Positions 1 through 10,910 of a DNA stretch of 64,000 bases are shown here, piece by piece (the first letter of the stretch is position 1; each line of letters starts with the position of its first letter). A program made the position numbers and the translations under genes. The stretch covers positions 36,704,217-36,768,216 of the forward strand of contig NC_133534.1 in assembly GCF_048544455.1 (NCBI RefSeq). Reading direction: 5' to 3'. The stretch comes from Silene latifolia (taxonomy: Eukaryota > Streptophyta > Magnoliopsida > Caryophyllales > Caryophyllaceae). Under the pieces are notes generated by a model. The model saw only the letters and a list, made by a program, of their open reading frames with translations, ran no database searches and had not been told where the DNA came from.

Positions 1-513
1 TCAAGCAGTATTACAAACGTTGTGGCAGCTCGTCGTTTTCTAGACGCTCCCGAACTGCCCAAACCTGAATTGCCTGAACTCCCCAAAGTAGAAGTACCCG
101 AGCTACCTAAGCCCGATGTTCCTGAATTGCCTAAACCCGAAATTCCTCAGCTTCCCAAGCCACAAGTGCCAGAGCTTCCTAAGCCAGAGGTTCATGAGCT
201 TCCCAAGCCAGTAGTCCCTGAGCTGCCTAAGCCACAAGTGCCCGAGGTTCCTAAGCCAAATGTCCCTGAATTACCCAAGCTCAAAGTACCGGAGGTCCCT
301 GAAGTGCCTAAGCCAGAAGTGCCTGAGCTTCCTAAACCTGAGGTCCATGAATTACCCAAGCCTGTAGTGCCAGAGCTCCCTAAGCCTGAGGTCCCAGAGC
401 TTCCCAAACCAGAAGTGCCTGAGCTCCCCAAGCCCACGGCTCTTGAATTACCAAAGCCGGAGATTCCAGAACTGCCCAAACCTATTGTGCCTGAGCACCC
501 TGCTAAGCCATGA
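1..513 (+). CDS. PELPK: PELPK-repeat proline-rich cell-wall protein, 5' end outside window
   Basis: The reading frame is already open at base 1 and ends at the TGA at 511-513, giving 170 visible codons. The first visible residues match the end of the signal peptide of the paralogue at 4710 and lead into AARRFLDAPELPK. The rest is almost wholly degenerate repeats of the type PELPKPEV / VHELPKPVV. This composition matches the plant PELPK family (Arabidopsis PELPK1/PELPK2), secreted proline-rich proteins thought to act in the cell wall. A GTG at 22 is not the start; the true ATG should lie about 70 bases left of the window, judging from the paralogue. The family assignment is firm. A wall role is inferred from family and composition. 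No catalytic domain is present. Confidence 0.9.
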   Translation, partial: SSSITNVVAARRFLDAPELPKPELPELPKVEVPELPKPDVPELPKPEIPQLPKPQVPELPKPEVHELPKPVVPELPKPQVPEVPKPNVPELPKLKVPEVPEVPKPEVPELPKPEVHELPKPVVPELPKPEVPELPKPEVPELPKPTALELPKPEIPELPKPIVPEHPAKP

Positions 514-1494
514 AATTGAGCATCCGTACACGATGGTTGTTATATATGTGACCAGCTAGTTTATTATGATGCTGCAATCCATAGTTAGCTCGCCTTTGGA
601 TTGTATTTGATCTTCCAAGGGCTAGTATATAGAGTATACTTGTTATGCTCCATACTTGTGTGTGTGTGATATATCTACCATTGTACTTGTTTTTGCATTT
701 TTTTTCCTAATCATATCATTGCCGTGTTTATATATTTGTGTTGTATTGCACGATCAGTAGGTGTAGGTCTTACACTCTTAAGACCGTCTTATGTTAAGGT
801 CGCTCATAAACCTCCCTTTATTTTTTTTTTTATTTTTTTTTGTAATGTAGATAAAGATGTTAAACCATCTACAATGCTACCTATGTTACCAACCTTTTTC
901 TAATACAGGTGAGCAAAGTGAGTAAACCTGACAAATGCAACCCGATTTAATTGACCCAACTTGAAAAGGCTGACCCAAGATTTAAAATTGATCCGAACTA
1001 CATCACCTGAATGTGACCTAAAATCCTAAATTGACTCGGTCCGACCCGAACATAACCCGAGTTTTCTTGACCCGTAACTAGCCCGATTGAAAATGACCCG
1101 TAACTTTAATTGATCCGAAAAGACTTGAAATGGACTCTTCCCTCTTATTCATTGACCCGAAAATGACCCGACCCGATCAAAATTAATCCGAAATCAATGA
1201 AAGACGGGATGCGGGGGAAGGGTTCTCTGTACCCGCACCCGTACTCCACGACCTGCTGCGGACGAAACTTTTGGAATCCACATCCGAAAAATATTCTAGA
1301 CCAAGTCCGGCAACATGACCCGAATCAAAGTTACATATATGTTGCCAACAGTCATTCGCAGTCTCGCACTTTTGCCCTGAATGCTCTCAACTTCTCAAGA
1401 CTCCCAAATCCCAAGCAGTAAGTTCTCCTCATCCTCAATCTTTAATTTACTTCCTTTATTTTCCAACCTTTCTCCCTTTTAATTTCCTGCAAAT
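514..1494. other. Intergenic: shared PELPK 3' flank, then TGACCCGA-rich tract
   Basis: The first ~300 bases resemble the flank after 5480: both contain GTATATA/TTGTACTTGTTTTTGC stretches followed by a CTTAAGACCGTCTTA-type palindromic motif. This marks the PELPK duplication as extending past the stop codons. From about 943 to 1190 the sequence is a degenerate tract of TGACCCGA/TAACCCGA-like units. A 74-codon ORF at 1197-1421 has no recognisable features and is not called a gene. Confidence 0.55.
943..1190. repeat. Degenerate TGACCCGA-type short repeat tract
   Basis: Variants of tgacccg(a/t)aa recur about every 15-25 bases across this interval with irregular spacing. It looks like a decayed simple repeat. 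No coding potential or terminal repeats were seen. Confidence 0.6.
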
Positions 1495-2712
1495 ATGTGG
1501 GATAATTTGCCTACTGAAATCAGTAATAACATCTTACACAGATTGCCTGTGAAAACCCTAATTAAATGCACAACTTTGTCCAAATCATTCCTCTCTTTAA
1601 TCACCAGTCGTGATTTTATCTCCACCCAAATTGCACAACACACCAATTCCCACTTGTTACTTCGTTATTTTACGCAAAACAATCAAGAAAAGTATCATTT
1701 TGAACCTGACAATGACACTTTTTCCGGCTTCCGAAACCAAGGCTTGCTTGTCCCTTTCCTTAATTATCCTAATGAGTGGTTTACTGTGGTGGGTTGTGTA
1801 AACGGTGTTCTTTGCTTAGTTAATGATTTTTTCACTGAGGGTACTCTTATTATACTTTGGAACCCCTCTATAAGGAAGTTTGTTCACGTTCCTCGGCCTA
1901 TATACGTATTTCAAAAATATGGTGGCTATGAGTCTGCTTGTGGGTTTGGGTTTGATTCTATTTCGGATGATTACAAGGTTGTTCGAGTCGTAGACCTGGG
2001 TCCTAGCTATCGCGAAACACAAATTGAGGTTTATAGTTTGAAATCTGGGTGCTGGAGGGTTATCGGTGTTGGTCCTTGCTACTCAATTAAACTGGTCTAC
2101 TGTGGTGGTTATACCTCATGTTTTCTTAATGGTTCCGTTCATTGGGTTGGTTCGTGTTTTGTGAGTCCAAATGTTGAAAATGTGATCCTCAAATTTGATA
2201 TGTCTACAGAGTGTTTTGAGATCATACAACTGCCTAGAATTTTACAAGAGACCAAGGCAAAATTTTCACGGATCTTGGACTTGTTTATCCATGAGTGTAA
2301 CGGAATGTTGACTTTGATTAAGTGGAACTACAATGATGCAATTCAGACTTGTAGCATATGGCTTATGAAAAAATATGGAGTTGTTAAATCCTGGACGAAG
2401 ACTTTTGATCTCGATATTGGTAACTTACGTCCATGTGAAATGCCAAACGCTTTTGGTTTTAGAAAATATGGGGAAGTTATCATGGTGAATTGTGTTGGTG
2501 CTATTTTTACCTTAGAGAAGAACTTGGTTGTTTCAATTGATCGAGTAACACACGGTGAGACAACATTAAGAGAGAGAATTGCAGATCACTCATATTATTT
2601 GTCTACTTATGTAGAGAGCATGGTATTGTTTAAGGAAGGAAAAGCAATTGAAGAACAAACCACGCAGTTGGATTTGTTACTAAGAAACCAGGATGATTTG
2701 ATGGGTAAATAA
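1495..2712 (+). CDS. F-box protein with F-box-associated (FBA) domain
   Basis: A 405-residue intronless ORF begins at the first ATG with an F-box at about residues 2-45 (DNLPTEISNNILHRLPVKTL, then a KCTTLSKSF..L stretch). The F-box normally binds SKP1 in an SCF ubiquitin ligase. An FBA/kelch-like substrate-binding region follows at about 90-330, with the family signatures LWNPSIRKF, GFGFDSISDDYKVVRV, VYSLKSGCWR and FLNGSVHWVG. Length and single-exon structure are normal for the plant FBA family (At3g23880 type). There are no frameshifts, and the stop is TAA. The substrate cannot be predicted. It lies between the two PELPK copies and has no evident functional link to them. Confidence 0.92.
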   Translation: MWDNLPTEISNNILHRLPVKTLIKCTTLSKSFLSLITSRDFISTQIAQHTNSHLLLRYFTQNNQEKYHFEPDNDTFSGFRNQGLLVPFLNYPNEWFTVVGCVNGVLCLVNDFFTEGTLIILWNPSIRKFVHVPRPIYVFQKYGGYESACGFGFDSISDDYKVVRVVDLGPSYRETQIEVYSLKSGCWRVIGVGPCYSIKLVYCGGYTSCFLNGSVHWVGSCFVSPNVENVILKFDMSTECFEIIQLPRILQETKAKFSRILDLFIHECNGMLTLIKWNYNDAIQTCSIWLMKKYGVVKSWTKTFDLDIGNLRPCEMPNAFGFRKYGEVIMVNCVGAIFTLEKNLVVSIDRVTHGETTLRERIADHSYYLSTYVESMVLFKEGKAIEEQTTQLDLLLRNQDDLMGK

Positions 2713-4608
2713 ATCCCAGAGGAAGAATTAGAGGAATGCATTACATGTATACTTATGTTGAGTTAGCATGGTCATCCTCATGCTTGTCGGCTTTTTTTTT
2801 GCTGTGGTTAAGTTCAGTTTTGCGTAGGTTCTCCCCGTCTGGTCAGCTTTTGGCGAGCTAACTTTCTTGAAATCGTTTACTATGGTGTTCTGGTCGAACC
2901 GCATCAGATGTTTAATCCCTTTGAAGACTTGAATGTAATCAAACTATCAAACTTATGCTTTTACTCTACTTTTAAGTTTTAACCCAGTGGGATTGTTAGC
3001 GCAGTTGTTTGCTACGACTTCTAAATTAATTTTTGTTTAAATTCAAGTTTGCATAGAACCTGACAGGCTGACAATATCGTCTACCTGGTTTGTCCAAAAT
3101 TTTTCGGTGTTGGATGTGCTTCTACTACTGAAGTAGGGCTGTCATGGGTGAAGAAGAGAATATTACTTTTTTTTTTTCAAGCTAGGTTTGTTTCCATATG
3201 TAGATAAGAGACGTAATTTCTCATTTCTCAGCCATCTAAATTAGGATAGTAAAATTGTTTTCAAATCACCCGTATATGTACCTATGAATCTATGATACTC
3301 GTATTTATAACTCCTGGAAAACAGCCGATGATGATAGGGCACGAACGTGATTTGGTATTTCTAAATTGGCTTATGACCCATGGAGCTCCGGAAATGTACA
3401 GCTAGATACATTCAGTAAAACTTATTTTCGAACCCAAAGCTCAAATGCCTACGATTCTAAGAACCCCCCGTGTTTGCACTCAATTATTAGAACCCGTCTC
3501 ACTTTCCTCTTTTACAGGATATTTCACCCAAAAAACGATCCTTGTATGTCCCTGTCCCCCACAAAACAATTTTACAGAAGTCTTTATGTTTACTGTCACC
3601 TATACATAATCTGAATGGAGTTGGTGCACATTGTAAGTCCTTGTATACGGATTTTATTGGCTAACCATCAGGTTGCTGTTTTTTTTTTTCCTGTGTTAAA
3701 TGTAGTTATCATTTGACTATAAGCTATAAACATGTCAAAAACAGTACCAAAAGCACATTAAATAAAGAATTAAGAGCGAAAACGGAACCCGAAGAAGTAG
3801 AAAAACTAAAACAGAACGATGATCTAAAAAGGATGAATTCCAAACCATCCAACAAGCAATTTCAATTTCAAGAATTCATTCTACTTTGATCGCCTTCTCC
3901 TGCTAATGGTCCGCCTTCTTTACAAAATACCTTCCATATTGACTTAAAAGTTCCCATCTACGGTTAGATAGGGATCGTAGGAGGGAAGTCAAATGCACAC
4001 AATCTTTCCTGTGTCGAAAACACAAGACTCGAAGAGTATATATATGGATTACTCCTGATAACATAACAAAAAAATTCAAGACACCAACTGCATTTGTGAG
4101 CACTTTCTCCAAGTGCTACTCTCTTTGACTCGTCAGTCGTCAAGCTCTTCTTTGTGTTTGTTTAACTAAGAGAAATTTCAAGAAACTTAAAGAAAATCAT
4201 GAGTATATAGAATATTTTTTAATCAACTATTCCAACTGATTCAAAAGAATGTCACTACCATGTAACGATAATAATATCGTATGAGTATCTCAATGGCTTT
4301 TACTTAAGACGGAATAAGGAATTAAGGAGGTAAAATTTTGCAACTTATTTCAATCTTAAGGTTAGTTACATAATAATATGGTATATCTCAATGGGGTTTT
4401 ACTTATTTCTTCTTATATGCCAAAAATTGCAGAATCCGTGAAATTTTCAAAATATGATGGAAGTTAAAATGTTGTTTGATGCTTAGAAATTGTTGGTGCA
4501 TATTGGATAGTGGATACTGCATTGCCAGGTGTTTTATTTTTTCAAGTTTAGATAGAAAGTTGAGCAATGTACAAACCTACTTCTCACCAAACTCCTTAAT
4601 ATAACATC
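2713..4608. other. Intergenic region without a supportable gene
   Basis: AT-rich sequence holding only short ORFs, the longest being 82 codons at 3366-3614 and 69 codons at 3903-4112 on the minus strand. Neither has recognisable motifs. It includes the F-box 3' flank and the upstream region of the second PELPK gene. Confidence 0.5.
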
Positions 4609-4616
4609 TATAAATA
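4609..4616 (+). promoter_or_regulatory. TATA box of the complete PELPK gene
   Basis: TATAAATA lies 101 bases before the ATG at 4710. Initiation about 30 bases downstream would give a 5' UTR of roughly 65-70 nt, a normal plant arrangement. Confidence 0.65.
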
Positions 4617-4709
4617 CACTTCATAATTTCAGGTTTATTAGCAACACATTCTCTACTTATACAACCTTAATCAACTCCCCTTCAAATTTGTATAACTGTT
4701 TTTTCGATT

Positions 4710-5480
4710 ATGGCCACACGTTCCCATTTCATGTTACTAATGTTTGTAGTTATATCCTGCTTATCAAGCAGTATTACAAACATTGTAGCAGCTCGTCGCC
4801 TTTTAGACGCTCCTCAACTGCCAAAGATCACAGTGCCCGAGCTTCCTAAGCCTGAGATGCCTCAACTGCCAAGAGTAACAGTACCCGAGCTTCCTAAACC
4901 AAAGTTACCCGAACTGCCTAAGTTCGAGGTACCTGAACTGCCAAAAATTGCGGTACCTGAGCTCCCAAAGCCCGAGATGCATGACTTACCTAAGTTGGAG
5001 GCACCAAAGCTGTCAATGTCTGAACTTCCTAAGCTTGATGTGCCTGAAATACCCAAGCCAACGTTGCCCGAGCTACCTAAGCCCGAGGTTCCTGAATTGC
5101 CTAAACCCGAAATTCCTGAGCTTCCCAAGCCAGAAGTCCCCGACCTCCCTAAGCCCGACGTTCATGAGCTTCCCAAGCCAGTAGTCGCTGAGCTACCGAA
5201 GCCACAAGTGCCCGAGGTTCCTGAATTGCCCAAGCTCAAAGTACCCGGGGTCCATAAGCCTGAGGTCCCTGAATTGCCTAAGCCAGAAGTGCATGAACTT
5301 CCTAAACCCGAGGTCCCTGAATTACCCAAGCCTGTAATGCCAGAGCTCCCTAAGCCCAAGGTCCCAGAGCTTCCCAAACCAGAGGTGCCTGAGCTCCCTA
5401 AGCCCGAAGTTCATGAATTACCAAAGCCGGAGATTCCAGAACTACCCAAACCTGAGCACCCTGCTAAGCCATATATTTGA
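4710..5480 (+). CDS. PELPK: PELPK-repeat proline-rich cell-wall protein, complete
   Basis: A 256-residue ORF starts with a signal peptide: MATRSHF, then the hydrophobic core LLMFVVISCLSSS, with likely cleavage near the AA before RRLLDAP. The mature part consists of degenerate PELPKP units with PEV/PEI/VHE/VTV spacers and ends in HPAKPYI. Lys and Glu alternate with Pro and Leu, and there is no Cys in the repeats. This matches plant PELPK proteins, which are secreted to the wall. Blocks such as VHELPKPVV and VPELPKL occur in both this gene and the copy at 1-513, so unequal exchange among units is likely. ORFs on the opposite strand (GSSGTSGLG repeats) are by-products of the codon pattern. Confidence 0.93.
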   Translation: MATRSHFMLLMFVVISCLSSSITNIVAARRLLDAPQLPKITVPELPKPEMPQLPRVTVPELPKPKLPELPKFEVPELPKIAVPELPKPEMHDLPKLEAPKLSMSELPKLDVPEIPKPTLPELPKPEVPELPKPEIPELPKPEVPDLPKPDVHELPKPVVAELPKPQVPEVPELPKLKVPGVHKPEVPELPKPEVHELPKPEVPELPKPVMPELPKPKVPELPKPEVPELPKPEVHELPKPEIPELPKPEHPAKPYI

Positions 5481-6011
5481 GCATCCGTAGACTATGGAAT
5501 TCATGATACTGCAATCCCGTAACTAGCTGGAATTTGGATTTCCAAGGGCCAGTATATACTTGCTATACTTGTATGTGTGTGATAGATATATGTACCATTG
5601 TACTTGTTTTTGCGTTTTTAATTATAGCCCTGGTTTATATAGTTGTGTTGCATTATCAGTAGGTCTTACTTAAGACCGTCTTAAGTTAAGACCTCTAACA
5701 AACGTCTTTTATTTTTGTCTTATTTAAATTGATTGTGAGTACGTCTTAATTTACTACCAGCCTTAACCAAGAATTTGTATTGCACTCTATATGTTACGGC
5801 CTATAAAATACAAAAGTACGATAAAGCGTGCTTCTATATATTAATTGCTGAAAACATCCATGAAACAATCAGGCGTTCTGAATTACTATCGACTATCGTA
5901 GTAGTTTACTAATGAAGAAGATAAATTAAAGTAATTTACTAAAACAAGTGATCATTTATGCAAACTATTTAATATGAGAGGATAATTGAAAAGCTAAATA
6001 CAGAGTACTTC
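5481..6011. other. PELPK 3' flank; no gene
   Basis: Contains the duplicated 3' flank of the PELPK gene, including CTTAAGACCGTCTTAAG at about 5670-5686, then AT-rich unique sequence up to the chromovirus insertion point. Nothing coding was seen. Confidence 0.55.
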
Positions 6012-6016
6012 CCATG

Positions 6017-6337
6017 TGTAACACACTTAGGGAAATCAATTCCGAGAATGTATTACAATTAGCAAAATCAAACAAAGGAATTCCTAGAAATGAGAAAAGA
6101 ATTCGATTGATTGATCAATGTTGAAGAACAAATTACAGAGAATTGTAACTGTCTTAACTGAATATTACAGAGAGAATTATGAGAGGATTTTAGTGTAAGA
6201 ATTAAGCTAAATGAATTATGAGCATGAGCCTATTATTTATATAACAACGTTGGCGGGAAAAGTTGTTAGAGCTAGCTGCCAGGTTGTTAACAGCTTTGTT
6301 GCTGATGACGTGGCCTAGTAACAGAATTTCTGTTACA
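6017..6337 (-). repeat. 3' LTR of the chromovirus
   Basis: 321 bp, bounded by TG..CA when read on either strand. It pairs with 10925-11245 with four substitutions and no gaps. A TATATAAATA-type TATA box lies on the minus strand near 6230-6242. Confidence 0.95.
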
Positions 6338-6350
6338 AACCACCCCCCTT
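6338..6350 (-). other. Polypurine tract of the chromovirus
   Basis: On the minus strand the bases before the 3' LTR read aaggggggtggtt, the usual plus-strand priming site position and composition. Confidence 0.85.
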
Positions 6351-6372
6351 AACAAAAAACTTGTCCTCAAGT

Positions 6373-7724
6373 TTAAGTAATTTGAAAATCTGGGAATCTC
6401 TTCTCAATATCTTCATAAGGCTCCCAGGTAGCATCTGCTTGTGAACCATTAGACCACTGAATGAGTAAGTAGACCACTGCCTGATTACCCTTCTTCACCA
6501 TCTTCCTTTCTAGCACCGCCACAGGTTCTGCTCGAATTAACCCATTCTCATCCAAAATTGGGAGTGCATTTCCATGATGTTTCTTGAGTTGGGAAACATG
6601 GAAGACTGGGTGAACTCTGGACTGGGAAGGGAGCTTCAATTTGTAAGCAACCTCTCCAATCCTTCCCAATACCTCAAAAGGACCAAAAATACTTAGGGGC
6701 CAGTTTATTACATGCCCTGTAGACTACTGACTGCTGTCTGTAAGGCTGTAGCTTGACATAAACCAAATCACCAATGTTAAACTCTCTGTCAGTCCTATGC
6801 CTGTCACTTTGATTTTTCATCCTTGACTGAGCCCTTATCAAATGGAATTTAAGCATGGCAATGCATTCTTCTCTAGCTTTTAGGCTCCTGTCCACAGCAG
6901 CAACAGGGCTATCACCACTCACATAAGGCATATGTAGGTGAGGTGGTTGTCCATATACCACTTTATAAGGAGTAAATTCTGTAACAGAATGGAAGTTAGT
7001 GTTGTACCACCACTCTGCCAAGGGAACCCAATTTGCCCATTCCTTAGGTCTCTCACCACTCATGCATCTAAGGTAGGTCTCTAGGCATTTGTTCACTACT
7101 TCAGTCTGTCCATCAGTCTGTGGATGATAAGCAGTAGACATAAGAAGCTCCACATGTTGTAATTTGAATAATTTCTGCCAGAATTTACTCAGAAATATCT
7201 TATCCCTGTCACTGATGATTGTTTGAGGTTTCCCATGTAACCTGAAAATTTGATCAAAGTACACCTTTGCCACGGTAGTTGCATCAAATGGGTGGGATAG
7301 CAGTAAGAAATGAGCATACTTACTTAACCTATCCACCACCATTAACACTGTGTCCTTCCCTTGAGACTTAGGTAACCCCTCTACAAAATCCATGGATATG
7401 TTCACCCATACTGACTGCCTCAGGAATGGGTAAGGGTTGTAACAGGCCTGCTGGGGCTTGTAATAATGGCTTGTTTGGCTGGCACACCACACATTCTCTG
7501 ATGAAATTCCTGATGTCTTTCTTCATATGCTTCCAATAAAAAAGAGAACTTAGCCTCTTATATGTTCCATGTACACCAGAATGTCCCCCAAATGAAGAGG
7601 AATGCATTAATGTGATCAATTCTTGCCTCAAGTCAGAATTAGGACCCACAACCAGTTTGCCCTTCCTAGTAAATTGTTCATTATTCCACTGGTATTTACT
7701 AGTAGTAGCTGTTCCATTAATCAA
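6373..7724 (-). pseudogene. Integrase plus chromodomain part of chromovirus pol, broken
   Basis: Read on the minus strand, this continues the polyprotein after an in-frame TAA at 7725-7727. It shows the integrase zinc finger (HSGVHGTYKRL.., CVVCQ), the catalytic core with D..D(37)..E spacing (ISMDFVEGLP, TIISDRD, HPQTDGQTEVVN), and a C-terminal chromodomain (VYLLIQWSNGSQADATWEP), which marks it as a chromovirus. It is split by a 4-bp tandem duplication (ACTGACTG at 7410-7417) just before the core. A second break comes from one extra base in the A run at 6685-6689, before the chromodomain. Three ORFs result: 7724-7368, 7492-6674 and 6669-6373. Confidence 0.93.
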
Positions 7725-10700
7725 TTATTGGATCACCTCTGCACATTCAGGATCTTGCCAACTCAGTTGCACCTTTTGAAGTAAATCAGACCTGACCTGA
7801 GTCACCATTGTAGTCATAAGTTCAGCTCCAGAAATCCTTGAAAGTGCATCAGCTACAATGTTCTCCTTACCCTTCCTGTACATCACTTCATAATCTAATC
7901 CAAGCAATTTTAGTAAGCATTTGCTCTGAAAAGGACCAGTAATTTTTTGTTCCAAAAGATATTTTAAGCTAAAGTGATCAGTCTTGATCACAAAATGTCT
8001 TCCTACCAAGTATGGCCTCCATTTCTCCACAGCCAACACCACTTCTAGCAACTCCTTCTCATAAGTAGATAGGGCTTTGTGTTTCATAGATAAAGCCTTG
8101 CTAAGGTAGGCTACTGGGTGTCCTTCCTGAGTTAATACTGCCCCAATCCCCATATCAGAGGCATCTGTTTCTATTACAAAGTCCCTGGTGAAGTCAGGTA
8201 GCACCAATACAGAAGCTTGGCTCATAGCTTCCTGCAACTGTTTAAAGGCAAAAGTAGCCTCTTCAGTCCATTTAAATCCTTCTTTCTTTAGTAGATTTGT
8301 CAAGGGTTTGCTGATAATGCCATAGCCCTTGACAAATTTTCTGTAGTACCCTGTAAGTCCTAAAAATCCTCTCAACTCCTTAACAGTCTTTGGGAGTGGC
8401 CAATCCATCACCCCTCTGATTTTGGCAGGGTCAGTAGCAACTCCAACAGCAGAGATAACATGACCCAAATAATCCACTTGGGGTACTCCAAATGAGCACT
8501 TGCTTTTTTTAGCAAATAAGTTGTGCTGCCTTAAAACTCCAAGAGCTATCTTCAAATGAATGACATGATCTTCTAGAGTAGGACTGTAGATCAATATGTC
8601 ATAAAAAAATACCAATATAAATTTCCTAAGATAGGCTCTGAAAATTGAATTCATCAAGCTTTGAAATGTTGATGGGGCATTGGTGAGACCAAATGGCATA
8701 ACCAAGAACTCATAATGCCCTTCATGGGTCCTAAAGGCAGTTTTCTGTATATCTTCATCAGCCATTGTAATTTGCCAGTATCCAGCTCTCAAATCAATTT
8801 TGTAGAAAACGACAGACCCATGCAGCTCATCTAATAGCTCATCAATTATTGGAATTGGAAACTTATCTTTAATTGTGCGCTTGTTCAATTCTCTATAATC
8901 CACACATAATCTCCAGGTTCCATCCTTCTTTTCGACCAACACCACAGGAGAAGAATAAGGAGATTGGCTATGCTGTACTACTCCACTATCCAACATTTCC
9001 TTTGTGATCTGTTTAATTGCATCCTTCTGAATAACAGGATACCTGTATGGCCTGACATTGATGGGAATGGTACCAGGGGTCAGGTGTATCCTATGGTCAT
9101 GATCTCTATGTGGAGGCAATGACTTAGGCTCCTCAAATACATCTCTATAGTCATGCAACACCAGCTCAATGGCCTCAGGGGTCTGCTGCCCAGTTTCCTT
9201 AACAACAGAAGCATCAGGAGAAGTGACACTTAAGGCAAATAATTGCCCCTTGCTGCTATTCTTAAAGATTTTCCTCCCATTGATCCACTGTAACTCTCCT
9301 TTTTGTATGCCCCTCAACACCACTCTCCTGCCCTTATACCTGAACTCCATCCTTAACTGATGGAAATCCCAACTTACAGGGCCAAGAGATGCTAGCCACT
9401 GTATACCCAGAACCATCTCACACCCTCCCAAGGGTACAATCATTACATCAGCACTGAACTCATTCCCTAACAATTGCCATTTAAAATCCTTACAGATTTT
9501 AGTTGTGATTATGGTGTCTCCATTTGCCACAGAGACTTGCAGAGGGTAGGTATTTGTGGTTCTACAACCCAATCTCCTGGCCACCTCCGCATCCAAGAAG
9601 TTGTGAGTGCTTCCTGTGTCAATCGGGATATGAACTGATTGTGTTCTCACCCTCCCTGTGACCCTCATGGTTTGGAACGAATTGTTTCCTGCCATAGCAT
9701 TTAGGGAAATCAAGGGTTGCTCCTCCATCACACTCTCCTCTAATTCACCTTCACCTTCAATGACCTGTAAGTCATTTTCCTCCCCACCTTCACTTTCCTC
9801 AAAGCATTCATCACTGTTCTCAATAGGAACAATCTGGATCTTGTACAATTTTCCCTTGCATACATGCCCAGGTGTATATTGTTCATCACAATGAAAACAC
9901 AAATTTTTCCTTCTTCTTTCTTCCACATCAGCAGGCAAGGGTGGTCTGTTTCTTGGGGTATAGTTTGGTTTTGGGACAAAATTTGGGGTGTTCTGTCTAT
10001 TAAAAGTTTGGGGATTTCTTGTGAAGTTGTTATTGTAATGGTTATTTTGGGAATTTTTATGGTAAGAATGAGATGAAGAAGAGTATGGTTTATGATTGGG
10101 TTTCTCTAAAATGGGTTTATGCAAATATTTTGTAGCATTCATAGCCTCTTCCTGCAACCTAGCATACTCAACTGCCTGTGCTATATTTATGGGTTTAAAT
10201 GCCTTCACAAATGGTTTAGTAGCAGCTCTCAAGCCACCCACAAAGCTGTCAAGGAAATACTGATCGGGTAATAAAGAATTTCTTTGAAGCATCAAACCCC
10301 TCAAATGTTCAAAATTATCCAGGTATTCATCAATTGACCCAGATTGGTGAAGTTTATTGAACTCTTCTACCACATTACTGTCAATTTCTTCCCTAAATCG
10401 AGCACACAAATCAGTCTTAAAATCATCCCAATCAACATTCCTCCTTACAGCTAGATAACTATGCACCCACAATTCTGCCTTTCCATTCATATACAAAGAC
10501 GCTAGATCAATTTTCTGATGTTCTGGAATTTTACACAGCTCAAAATATCTAGCACATTTCTTTAGCCACATTCTAGGGTTCGTACCATCAAACACAGGAA
10601 ATTCAACTTTAGGATTAAAACCTAAATTGCGATTAGGGTTTATACCTGCGTTGGGAACTGTAGTATCATTAATTTGGGGATTTTCTGCTGCTTTGTCCTG

Positions 10701-10757
10701 AAACAATTGCAAGATCGTTGCCATTTGATCTTCAATTGATTTTATTCGCTCTTCCAT
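7725..10757 (-). CDS. Gag-protease-RT-RNase H polyprotein of the chromovirus
   Basis: A 1010-residue ORF. In order: a coiled-coil start (MEERIKSIEDQ), the Retrotrans_gag capsid region (FPVFDGTNPRMWLKK.. and WDDFKTDLCARF), a CX2C zinc knuckle (CFHCDEQY..GHVCKGK), an aspartic protease (PIDTGSTHNFLD), RT (WRLCVDYRELNK, MPFGLTNAPSTFQ) and RNase H (VIETDASDMGIGAVL, with STYEKELL). The RT catalytic box, normally FFDDILIYS, reads FFYDILIYS here: the codon at 8601-8603 is TAT, so one metal-binding Asp is lost. The ORF stops at a TAA in frame with downstream integrase sequence, so this is a truncated form of the single long polyprotein. Confidence 0.95.
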   Translation of the reverse strand: MEERIKSIEDQMATILQLFQDKAAENPQINDTTVPNAGINPNRNLGFNPKVEFPVFDGTNPRMWLKKCARYFELCKIPEHQKIDLASLYMNGKAELWVHSYLAVRRNVDWDDFKTDLCARFREEIDSNVVEEFNKLHQSGSIDEYLDNFEHLRGLMLQRNSLLPDQYFLDSFVGGLRAATKPFVKAFKPINIAQAVEYARLQEEAMNATKYLHKPILEKPNHKPYSSSSHSYHKNSQNNHYNNNFTRNPQTFNRQNTPNFVPKPNYTPRNRPPLPADVEERRRKNLCFHCDEQYTPGHVCKGKLYKIQIVPIENSDECFEESEGGEENDLQVIEGEGELEESVMEEQPLISLNAMAGNNSFQTMRVTGRVRTQSVHIPIDTGSTHNFLDAEVARRLGCRTTNTYPLQVSVANGDTIITTKICKDFKWQLLGNEFSADVMIVPLGGCEMVLGIQWLASLGPVSWDFHQLRMEFRYKGRRVVLRGIQKGELQWINGRKIFKNSSKGQLFALSVTSPDASVVKETGQQTPEAIELVLHDYRDVFEEPKSLPPHRDHDHRIHLTPGTIPINVRPYRYPVIQKDAIKQITKEMLDSGVVQHSQSPYSSPVVLVEKKDGTWRLCVDYRELNKRTIKDKFPIPIIDELLDELHGSVVFYKIDLRAGYWQITMADEDIQKTAFRTHEGHYEFLVMPFGLTNAPSTFQSLMNSIFRAYLRKFILVFFYDILIYSPTLEDHVIHLKIALGVLRQHNLFAKKSKCSFGVPQVDYLGHVISAVGVATDPAKIRGVMDWPLPKTVKELRGFLGLTGYYRKFVKGYGIISKPLTNLLKKEGFKWTEEATFAFKQLQEAMSQASVLVLPDFTRDFVIETDASDMGIGAVLTQEGHPVAYLSKALSMKHKALSTYEKELLEVVLAVEKWRPYLVGRHFVIKTDHFSLKYLLEQKITGPFQSKCLLKLLGLDYEVMYRKGKENIVADALSRISGAELMTTMVTQVRSDLLQKVQLSWQDPECAEVIQ

Positions 10758-10910
10758 TGTTGCAGATAATTGAGCAATTATAAGGCGAGCCAGCTTTAAT
10801 TGGTCTTACCCAGAATCTTGATACTCAACCCAGAAAACAATCAACCCAGAAATTCGAGCTTCGAAACCCTAATTTTAATGGCGGAACTAGCGTGATATTC
10901 AGGACCGAAG

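Noticed and set aside
192-479. Minus-strand ORF with GSSGTSGLG repeats (also 4862-5128 and 5162-5377)
   Set aside because: Antisense shadow of PELPK codons; it exists only because the repeat codon pattern leaves that frame open.
1197-1421. 74-codon ORF before the F-box gene
   Set aside because: No domain, odd composition, overlaps the repeat-rich upstream region; likely chance.
3903-4112. 69-codon minus-strand ORF
   Set aside because: No recognisable motif or supporting flanking exons.
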